A DNA stretch of 64,000 nt from JAJAZB01 sp964244295 (GTDB lineage: Bacteria > Bacteroidota > Bacteroidia > Cytophagales > Spirosomataceae). The stretch spans positions 1 through 64,000 of the forward strand of contig CAXTIG010000012.1 in the NCBI GenBank assembly GCA_964244295.1. The letters run 5' to 3'. Below, in pieces: positions 57,653 through 64,000 of the stretch. How positions within the stretch are numbered: position 1 is the stretch's first letter; each line of letters opens with the position of its first letter. Below the pieces are notes generated by a model. That model searched no databases and was not told the DNA's origin. It was given only the letters and a program-made list of their open reading frames with translations. A program made the position numbers and the translations under genes.

Positions 57653-60178
57653 ATGGAAGCCAAATTTTCAAACAGGGTAAAGGAAGTCATTCAACTGAGC
57701 CGGGAGGAAGCCTTGCGGTTGGGTCATGACTACATCGGCACCGAGCATTTGCTCCTCGGCATGATTCGCGAGGGGGAGGGCGTGGCTGTGGCGTTGCTGA
57801 AGAAACTGGGCATCAACCTCGACGAACTCCGCGTGACCGTCGAACAAGCCACCAAAGGCACCGCGACCTATACCATCAAAAACATGCAGAACATTCCGCT
57901 GACGCGTCAGTCGGAAAAGGTGCTGAAAATGACCCACCTGGAGGCGAAAGTCTTCAAGACCCAACTCATCGGTACCGAGCACGTGTTGCTGGCTATTCTG
58001 CGCGACGAAGACAACATCGCCACGCAGATTCTCCAAAAATTTAACGTGACCTACGACGTCATCAAGGAAATGATTGAGTACCAGGCCAATCCCAACATCA
58101 ACGCCGGTCCGGACACCGACGACAACGACGACGACGCCCGGATGTTTGGCGGCGGCACCACCGGACGCGAATCGGGCAAGCAGGGCAGCGAAAAAAGCCG
58201 TACGCCCGTGCTCGACAACTTCGGGCGCGATTTGACCAAACTCGCCGAAGTCGGTAAGCTCGACCCCATCGTGGGCCGGGAAAAAGAAATCGAACGCGTG
58301 GCGCAGATTCTGAGCCGCCGCAAGAAAAACAACCCGATCCTGATCGGAGAGCCGGGCGTCGGGAAAACGGCCATCGCCGAAGGCCTCGCCCTGCGGATTA
58401 TCCAGAAAAAGGTGAGCCGGGTGCTGTTCGGCAAGCGCGTCGTCACGCTCGACCTCGCCTCGCTCGTGGCCGGCACCAAGTACCGGGGCCAGTTTGAAGA
58501 GCGCATGAAGGCGGTGATGAACGAGTTGGAAAAATCGCCGGAGGTGATTTTGTTCATCGACGAAATCCACACCATCGTCGGGGCCGGTGGGGCCTCCGGC
58601 TCGCTCGATGCCTCGAATATGTTCAAGCCCGCCCTGGCGCGCGGCGACATCCAGTGCATCGGGGCCACCACGCTCGACGAGTACCGGCAGTACATCGAAA
58701 AAGACGGTGCCTTGGCCCGGCGTTTTCAGATGGTGATGGTGGACGCGACCTCGGTGGATGAAACCATCGAAATCCTGACCAACATCAAGGACAAGTACGA
58801 AGACCACCACCACGTCAACTACACCGCCGAGGCCATCGAAGCCTCGGTAAAACTCTCGGAACGCTACATTTCCGACCGTTTCCTGCCCGACAAAGCCATC
58901 GACGTGATGGACGAAGTGGGTGCCCGGGTTCACATCTCCAACATCTCAGTGCCCGAAGACATCCTCCGGCTCGAAGAGCAGGTGGAGAACATCAAGAAAG
59001 AGAAAAATCAGGTCGTAAAAAGCCAGAAGTACGAAGAAGCCGCCCAACTCCGCGACAAGGAAAAACGCCTGCTCGATCAACTCGACCGCGCCAAAGTGGC
59101 CTGGGAAGAAGAAACCAAGCAGAAGCGCTACACCGTCACCGAGGAAAACGTGGCTGAGGTGGTCGCCATGATGACGGGCATTCCGGTAAACCGGGTGGCC
59201 GCCAACGAAGGGGCCAAACTGCTCAACATGGGTGAGGAACTCAAAGGCCGCGTGATCGGTCAGGAAAAAGCCATCGAGAAACTGGTGAAGGCCATCCAGC
59301 GCACCCGCGTCGGGCTGAAAGACCCCAAGAAACCCATCGGCTCGTTCATTTTCCTCGGCCCGACCGGGGTAGGAAAAACCGAACTGGCGAAGGTGCTCGC
59401 TACCTACTTGTTCGACAAAGACGACGCCCTGGTGCGGATCGATATGTCGGAATACATGGAGAAATTCAGCGTGAGCCGCCTCGTCGGCGCGCCTCCCGGC
59501 TACGTCGGTTACGAAGAAGGCGGGCAGTTGACCGAGAAAATTCGCCGCAAACCGTATTCGGTGGTGTTGCTCGATGAAATCGAAAAAGCCCACCCCGACG
59601 TGTTCAACATCCTGCTCCAGGTGTTGGACGACGGCATTCTGACCGACGGCCTGGGCCGCCGGGTGGATTTCCGGAACACCATCGTGATCATGACCTCCAA
59701 CATCGGGGTGCGCGACCTGAAGGACTTTGGCGGCGGCATTGGCTTCGCCACCAAAGCGCGGAGCGAAAACCAGGACGACGTGATGCGCAACACGATTCAG
59801 AGCGCGTTGCGGAAGGCCTTTTCGCCCGAATTCCTCAACCGCCTCGACGACGTGATCATCTTCAACTCGCTCGAACGCGAACACCTGCACTCGATCATCG
59901 ATTTGATGCTCCGCAAGCTCTTCAACCGCATCACGAGCCTGGGTTACACGGTTGAACTGACCGAAAAGGCGAAGGATTTCCTCGCTGCCAAAGGCTACGA
60001 CCCGCAGTACGGTGCCCGCCCGCTCAACCGGGCCATTCAGAAATACCTCGAAGACCCCGTCGCCGAGGAAATCCTGAAGGGCGAGCTGGTCGATGGCGAC
60101 GTCATCCTGGCCGACCACGACGGCGAAGCGGAAGTGCTGACGATTTCGGTGAAAAAGAAAATTGAGGAGGTGGCGTAG
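57653..60178 (+). CDS. clpC: ATP-dependent Clp protease ATP-binding subunit ClpC
   Basis: 841 residues. Clp_N repeats (about 1-145), a Gly/Asp-rich linker, first AAA+ module with Walker A at 232-239 (GEPGVGKT) and Walker B VILFIDEIH, a UVR-type coiled coil (RLEEQVENIKKEKNQVVKSQKYEEAAQLRDKEKRL), second AAA+ module with GPTGVGKTELAK and VLLDEIEKAHPDVFN, and a C-terminal D2-small domain (YDPQYGARPLNRAIQKY). It unfolds proteins for ClpP. Single-gene unit; a terminator follows. Confidence 0.97.
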   Translation: MEAKFSNRVKEVIQLSREEALRLGHDYIGTEHLLLGMIREGEGVAVALLKKLGINLDELRVTVEQATKGTATYTIKNMQNIPLTRQSEKVLKMTHLEAKVFKTQLIGTEHVLLAILRDEDNIATQILQKFNVTYDVIKEMIEYQANPNINAGPDTDDNDDDARMFGGGTTGRESGKQGSEKSRTPVLDNFGRDLTKLAEVGKLDPIVGREKEIERVAQILSRRKKNNPILIGEPGVGKTAIAEGLALRIIQKKVSRVLFGKRVVTLDLASLVAGTKYRGQFEERMKAVMNELEKSPEVILFIDEIHTIVGAGGASGSLDASNMFKPALARGDIQCIGATTLDEYRQYIEKDGALARRFQMVMVDATSVDETIEILTNIKDKYEDHHHVNYTAEAIEASVKLSERYISDRFLPDKAIDVMDEVGARVHISNISVPEDILRLEEQVENIKKEKNQVVKSQKYEEAAQLRDKEKRLLDQLDRAKVAWEEETKQKRYTVTEENVAEVVAMMTGIPVNRVAANEGAKLLNMGEELKGRVIGQEKAIEKLVKAIQRTRVGLKDPKKPIGSFIFLGPTGVGKTELAKVLATYLFDKDDALVRIDMSEYMEKFSVSRLVGAPPGYVGYEEGGQLTEKIRRKPYSVVLLDEIEKAHPDVFNILLQVLDDGILTDGLGRRVDFRNTIVIMTSNIGVRDLKDFGGGIGFATKARSENQDDVMRNTIQSALRKAFSPEFLNRLDDVIIFNSLEREHLHSIIDLMLRKLFNRITSLGYTVELTEKAKDFLAAKGYDPQYGARPLNRAIQKYLEDPVAEEILKGELVDGDVILADHDGEAEVLTISVKKKIEEVA

Positions 60179-60200
60179 GGTGGATGGTCACTTTCAACAA

Positions 60201-60234
60201 AAAACGGGACGCTGGAAAGCGTCCCGTTTTTTTT
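60201..60234 (+). terminator. rho-independent terminator after clpC
   Basis: AACGGGACGC pairs with GCGTCCCGTT with a short loop, followed by eight T. Confidence 0.92.
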
Positions 60235-60313
60235 AGCCCCGCTCGGTCCAGCACAAAGGTTTGGCCGGATGCGCCCTTTCGCGTAGCTTCGATGGCCCAA
60301 TCTCACCCGAATC

Positions 60314-61258
60314 ATGCGCTACCTCGACCCCAAAAACGACCTGACGTTCAAGAAAATATTCGGCGAGCATCCCCACCTCCTCCGCAGTTTTCTCAACGCC
60401 GTCTTGCCCCTGCCGCCCGACGGCCTCATCGAGTCGCTCACGTACCTGCCCGCCGAACTGGTGCCGGAGGTTCCCCTGTTCAAGTTTTCCATCGTCGACG
60501 TGCGCTGCGTGGACACCCAGGGGCGACAGTTCATCGTCGAAATGCAACTGCTCTGGACGGACAGCTTCAAGAGCCGGGTGCTCTTCAACGCCTCCAAAGC
60601 CTACGTGAAGCAACTCTACCGGGGGGAATTTTACGAGGGTCTGCAACCGGTGTACGCGTTGAGTCTGGTCAATGAAATCTTCGAGCCGAAACTCGACGAG
60701 TACTACCACCACTACAAAATCGTCCACCTCCAACACCCCGACCGGGAGTTGGAGGGCCTAGAGTTCGTGTTCATCGAACTGCCGAAAATCAAGTTCAAGA
60801 GCTTCGGCGAGCGCCGCCTCCAGGTGCTCTGGCTACGGTTTCTGGCCGAAATCAAAGACGGCAGCGAAACCGTGAACGCGGAATTTTTCGACGTTCAGGA
60901 AATTCGGGAGGCGCTGCGCTTGCTCGAAGAGTCGGCCTTCAGCCGGGCACAACTCGAATACTACGACCGCTACTGGGACTCGGTCAGCACCGAAAAAACG
61001 TTTTACGCGGGAGCCGAACGCTCGGGCCTGCGCCGGGGCCTGGCCGAAGGCAAAGCCATCGGGATTGAGGAAGGTCGAGCGGAAGGCAAAGCGGAAGGCA
61101 AAGCAGAAGGCAAAGCAGAAGGCAAAGCGGAAGGCAAAGCGGAAGGCGAGCGCGCCAAATCCCTTGAAATGGCGCGCTCCATGAAAACCGACGGCCTGCC
61201 CTCGGCGACCATCGCCCGGTACACCGGCCTTGCGCAAGCTGAAATCGAAGCGCTCTGA
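60314..61258 (+). CDS. Rpn-family PD-(D/E)XK nuclease with variable EGKA tail
   Basis: 314 residues. N-terminal DPKNDLTFKKIFGEHPHLLRSFLNAVLP, then the nuclease core with D63 (FSIVDVRCVD) and E76-M-Q78 (FIVEMQL), all as in Rpn/PD-(D/E)XK transposase-like nucleases that promote recombination. Near the C-terminus the tandem EGKA repeat (AEGKAEGKAEGKAEGKAEGK) sits in a helical region, followed by DGLPSATIARYTGLAQAEIEAL. The repeat DNA is five near-identical 12-base units. Single copy in the window; mobile-element-like family. Confidence 0.9.
   Translation: MRYLDPKNDLTFKKIFGEHPHLLRSFLNAVLPLPPDGLIESLTYLPAELVPEVPLFKFSIVDVRCVDTQGRQFIVEMQLLWTDSFKSRVLFNASKAYVKQLYRGEFYEGLQPVYALSLVNEIFEPKLDEYYHHYKIVHLQHPDRELEGLEFVFIELPKIKFKSFGERRLQVLWLRFLAEIKDGSETVNAEFFDVQEIREALRLLEESAFSRAQLEYYDRYWDSVSTEKTFYAGAERSGLRRGLAEGKAIGIEEGRAEGKAEGKAEGKAEGKAEGKAEGERAKSLEMARSMKTDGLPSATIARYTGLAQAEIEAL
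61081..61152 (+). repeat. 12-base tandem repeat in the Rpn nuclease gene
   Basis: Five consecutive GGAAGGCAAAGC/AGAAGGCAAAGC units plus one degenerate sixth. Each unit adds four codons (E-G-K-A), so slippage changes length without shifting the frame. Confidence 0.92.
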
Positions 61259-61270
61259 GAAGGTATTTTT

Positions 61271-64000
61271 TCAGGAAAACAACCCCAGCACGTCCTCCCG
61301 CGTCAGCGTTTTCAGCAGCCCGGCTTCGGTGCTGATGAGGTCGGCGGCAACGGCTTTTTTGCGTTCCTGGAGTTCCAGAATTTTCTCTTCCACCGTGTCT
61401 TTGCAAATCATCCGGTAGGCGAACACCTTGCGGGTTTGTCCGATGCGGTGGGTGCGGTCGATGGCCTGGCGCTCCACGGCGGGGTTCCACCAGGGGTCCA
61501 CGAGGTACACGTAGTCGGCCTCGGTGAGGTTGAGGCCCACGCCGCCCGCCTTGAGGCTCACCAGGAATACCCGGCACTGCTGGTCGGTCTGGAAGCGGTT
61601 GACCTTGCTGGCGCGGTCGGTGGTCTGGCCGTCGAGGTATTCGTAGGGAATGTGGTGCTGCTCCAGGTGCGTGCGCACGAGATCGAGCATTTTCAGGAAC
61701 TGGCTGAAAATCAAAATTTTGTGGTTCGAAGCATTCTCTTCGATTTCCCGAACCAACTCGTCGAGCTTGGCCGAATCGTTGCCGTAATCGCCCTCGCCGC
61801 TGAGGAGGACGGGCGAGTCGCAGACCTGCCGGAGTTTCAACAGCCCTTCCAGAATCAGAAACGCCGCTTTTTCCCGACCCACCAGCGCCATCTCGTCGGC
61901 GATGCGCTGGCGGTAGTGTTCGCGCAGGGTTTCGTAGACTTTGCGCTGCTTTTTGCCCATTTCGCAGTACAAAATCGTCTCGGTTTTGTCGGGCAAATCC
62001 TTCGCCACTTCCTCTTTTGTGCGCTTGAGCAGGAAGGGGTAAATCATCCGGCGGAGTTCGGCGGCTTTGGTCGCGTCCTGGTGTTTGTCGATGGGCGTGG
62101 CGTATTCGGTGCGGAAAAACTCCCGCGAGCCGAGCAGACCAGGGTTCAGAAATTCCATCTGGCTGTACAAATCGAAGGTGTTGTTTTCCACCGGCGTGCC
62201 CGTCATCACGAGCCGGTTGCGGGCCTGCAACACCCGCGCCGTTTTGGCCGCGAGCGAGTCGGGATTTTTGATGGCCTGCGATTCGTCGAGCACGATGTAT
62301 TCAAAAACAATCGGTCGGAACAACTCTACGTCCGAACGCATCGTGCCGTAGGTGGTCAGCACGAGGTCGTAGCCGGCGAAATCGGCGGCGGTTTTGGTTC
62401 GGTCGGGGCCGTGGTGGGGGCGCAGGCGCAGGTCGGGGCAGAATTTCTGCACCTCGGCCTGCCAGTTGAAGAGCAGCGAAGTCGGCACCACCACGAGCGA
62501 AAGGGCACCGGCGCGGCGGGCTTTGATTTCCCGCAAAAACGTGATGACCTGGAGGGTTTTGCCCAGCCCCATGTCGTCGGCGAGGCAGCCGCCCCAGCCA
62601 AATTCGTCCAGAAAATGCAGCCACTTGTAGCCCTCCACCTGGTAGGGGCGCAGGGTGGCCGTGATGGTTTCGGGCAAAGCCACGGTGTTGATTTCCCGAA
62701 AATCGAGCAGCTTTTGTTTTTTCTCGGCCAGTTCGGCCTGGATTTGCTCGTCGTCTAGCTGGCCCAACGCGTCGAGCAGGCTGAAGTGGCGTTTGGAGAG
62801 ACGCAGTTCGTCGCCCTTGCTTTCGGCCATTTTGAGCAGTTGGCCGTAGCGTTCGAGCCAGTCCTGGGGCAGCAGGCCAAGCGAGCCGTCGGCGAGTTTG
62901 ACGTACTCCTGGCGGTTGAGCAGCGCCTTGCGCACGTCGGTGAGCGAGGCAAACTGGTCGCCGAATTGAATTTCGAGCCGCAAATCGAACCAGTCGATGC
63001 CCGAACTCACCCGCGATTGCACCACGGCCCGGTTGGGGTTGATGCGAAATTTTTTCAGGTCTTTAAACCCGAACACGGGAATGCCCCGATTTTTGGTTTC
63101 TTCAAAAAATCGCAGAAACCAGCCTTCTTCGGCCAGCTTTTGAAAGGGCAGGTAAAAAAACGGGCGGTGCTGCTGGGCTGGGAAATCCGGGTGCAGTTCC
63201 CGCAAAAAATGGAGGATGTCGGCTTCGGCGGCGGGATCGCGCTGGTCCTGGCGCAGGGTTCCGTCGGCAAAAACCACCCGGCTGCTGCGCCCGTCGTTGG
63301 GCAGTTCGAGGGTCTCGGCTTCGTCGCCCTCGCCGGGCAGTTCGTAGGCAAAGGTGGGCACGAACAGCACGTGTTCCTCGTCTTCCTTCAAATACACCCG
63401 CCCTTCCACGAAACCGAGTTGGCGGCTCTGCGCTTGGGGCAAAGTGCCTAAATCGACCTCGAACTGCTGGGCGAGCGGACGGATGAATTGTTCGAAAAAC
63501 GGCGCAAAAAACGTTTTCCGCACCCGCACCGCCCCCGCCGCCGCGAAGGGTTGCAGCACGTCGAGGTCGGCGGGTGAGGCGAGTTTGTAGAGCGTGTTGC
63601 CGCGTTCGAGCAGCCAGGAAGTTCCCGGTCGGCGCATGGATTTGAGCGAAACGGCCTCCCCACCAATCCGAACGTAGGCCTCCACGGCCAGAAACTCTTC
63701 GCTTTCAACCACCTTGAAAAACGGCTTCAGCCGCAGCGGAGAAAGAATAACGGCGGTCATGGTGGTGAGGGAATGCCCGTAAGTTTCGGGATTGAAAAAC
63801 ACGCGTTTGCCTTCGAGCAGGTCGAAAAAATGGTCGAGGTACTGGCCCGTCCATTCCTGGGCGAAAGCGAGGGCGTCGGGGCTGAGTTGGTCGGGCATCA
63901 CGTAGTACACGTACCCGGCCACGAGGCTGGCTTTGCGCAGGGCACCGGCGAGGGTTTCGTAGCTGAAACTGCGGCTGAGGTGAATGGCGTCGCGGTCGCT
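61271..64000 (-). CDS. SNF2/Rad54-type ATP-dependent helicase, partial
   Basis: At least 909 residues; the frame stays open to the window edge, so the N-terminus lies beyond base 64000. SNF2 motifs: LADDMGLGKTLQVITF (motif I), LVLTTYGTMRSD, VLDESQAIKNP (motif II, DESQ instead of DEAH), MTGTPVENNTFDLYSQMEFLNPGLLG, QRKVYETLREHYRQRIADEM, LIFSQFLKMLDLV, FLVSLKAGGVGLNLTEADYV and the arginine-finger region RQAIDRTHRIGQTRKV. These are DNA translocases that remodel protein-DNA complexes. It ends with a C-terminal TLTREDVLGLFS. Confidence 0.95.
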   Translation of the reverse strand, partial: SDRDAIHLSRSFSYETLAGALRKASLVAGYVYYVMPDQLSPDALAFAQEWTGQYLDHFFDLLEGKRVFFNPETYGHSLTTMTAVILSPLRLKPFFKVVESEEFLAVEAYVRIGGEAVSLKSMRRPGTSWLLERGNTLYKLASPADLDVLQPFAAAGAVRVRKTFFAPFFEQFIRPLAQQFEVDLGTLPQAQSRQLGFVEGRVYLKEDEEHVLFVPTFAYELPGEGDEAETLELPNDGRSSRVVFADGTLRQDQRDPAAEADILHFLRELHPDFPAQQHRPFFYLPFQKLAEEGWFLRFFEETKNRGIPVFGFKDLKKFRINPNRAVVQSRVSSGIDWFDLRLEIQFGDQFASLTDVRKALLNRQEYVKLADGSLGLLPQDWLERYGQLLKMAESKGDELRLSKRHFSLLDALGQLDDEQIQAELAEKKQKLLDFREINTVALPETITATLRPYQVEGYKWLHFLDEFGWGGCLADDMGLGKTLQVITFLREIKARRAGALSLVVVPTSLLFNWQAEVQKFCPDLRLRPHHGPDRTKTAADFAGYDLVLTTYGTMRSDVELFRPIVFEYIVLDESQAIKNPDSLAAKTARVLQARNRLVMTGTPVENNTFDLYSQMEFLNPGLLGSREFFRTEYATPIDKHQDATKAAELRRMIYPFLLKRTKEEVAKDLPDKTETILYCEMGKKQRKVYETLREHYRQRIADEMALVGREKAAFLILEGLLKLRQVCDSPVLLSGEGDYGNDSAKLDELVREIEENASNHKILIFSQFLKMLDLVRTHLEQHHIPYEYLDGQTTDRASKVNRFQTDQQCRVFLVSLKAGGVGLNLTEADYVYLVDPWWNPAVERQAIDRTHRIGQTRKVFAYRMICKDTVEEKILELQERKKAVAADLISTEAGLLKTLTREDVLGLFS

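Noticed and set aside
61081..61152. CRISPR-like short repeats
   Set aside because: Tandem 12-base units without spacers inside a coding frame; not a CRISPR array.
60314..61258. Transposable element carrying the Rpn nuclease
   Set aside because: No terminal inverted repeats or target duplication seen around the gene; called as a chromosomal nuclease gene.
61436..62758. 440-codon antisense frame opposite the SNF2 gene
   Set aside because: Antisense shadow of a strongly conserved helicase.

Overview
The window looks like chromosomal DNA from a GC-rich member of the Bacteroidota, most likely order Cytophagales (Spirosoma/Cytophaga-like lineages). The evidence is the gene content: a GldF gliding-type ABC permease, DUF4199, DUF4249 next to a TonB-dependent receptor, DUF4920, DUF4260, LytTR/LytS-type two-component systems and many lipobox-bearing lipoproteins. 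Promoter-like sites of the TTG-N20-TAnnTTTG type and frequent TTG/GTG starts fit as well. I saw no rRNA, tRNA or CRISPR array, no phage genes and no recognisable defence island. The only complete mobile element is one IS5-family insertion sequence.

Layout. 0-5.5 kb: exported nucleosidase, DUF4920, GldF permease, two DUF4199 membrane proteins, a dihydroorotase homologue with altered metal ligands, and gcvH. 5.8-9.3 kb: an SPFH protein, the IS5 element and a low-GC DUF4160/DUF2442 pair. 9.3-13.2 kb: purine permease, small exported protein, O-methyltransferase, a low-GC L,D-transpeptidase and a zinc metallopeptidase. 13.3-20 kb: DUF1080 protein, DUF4249 plus TonB receptor pair, beta-helix protein, DUF4260. 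20-27 kb: AraC regulator, Wzi-like outer membrane protein, M42 peptidase, aroA. 27-41 kb, nearly all on the minus strand: DUF502, a LytTR/LytS system, an island of six lipoprotein genes (three of them ZU5-like paralogues), a peptidase remnant, PhzF and a second LytTR/LytS system. 40.9-50 kb: a very large HEAT/cytochrome c protein, an orphan LytS kinase, a lipoprotein, an Ldh-type oxidoreductase, MltG, a thioesterase and a BrkB/YihY protein. 50.4-55.2 kb: a glycosyltransferase and a decayed polyuronate-use locus (LacI with an internal deletion, a symporter/oxidoreductase chimera, an intact heparinase/alginate-lyase-like enzyme). 55-64 kb: Sua5/YciO, an LpxL-like acyltransferase, WbqC, ClpC, an Rpn-type nuclease and a SNF2 helicase that runs off the right edge.

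The most striking structure is not a gene. At least fifteen spacers carry long, often perfect, inverted repeats. One group shares a GTCATCC...GATCTCGTTGG core. A second group is built from short locus-specific words (GAGTGA, TAATGTGCGAATT, GTTTGAG, GGATAGAG) repeated directly and inverted. Several of these fill almost the whole space between two co-directional genes, run from the stop codon of one to within a few bases of the start of the next, and in some cases supply the stop codon. A sequence with the same vocabulary lies in frame inside aroA. These elements, and the lipoprotein island with its shared promoter architecture and flanking LytTR systems, are the best leads here. I did not find a clearly new multi-gene enzymatic system.
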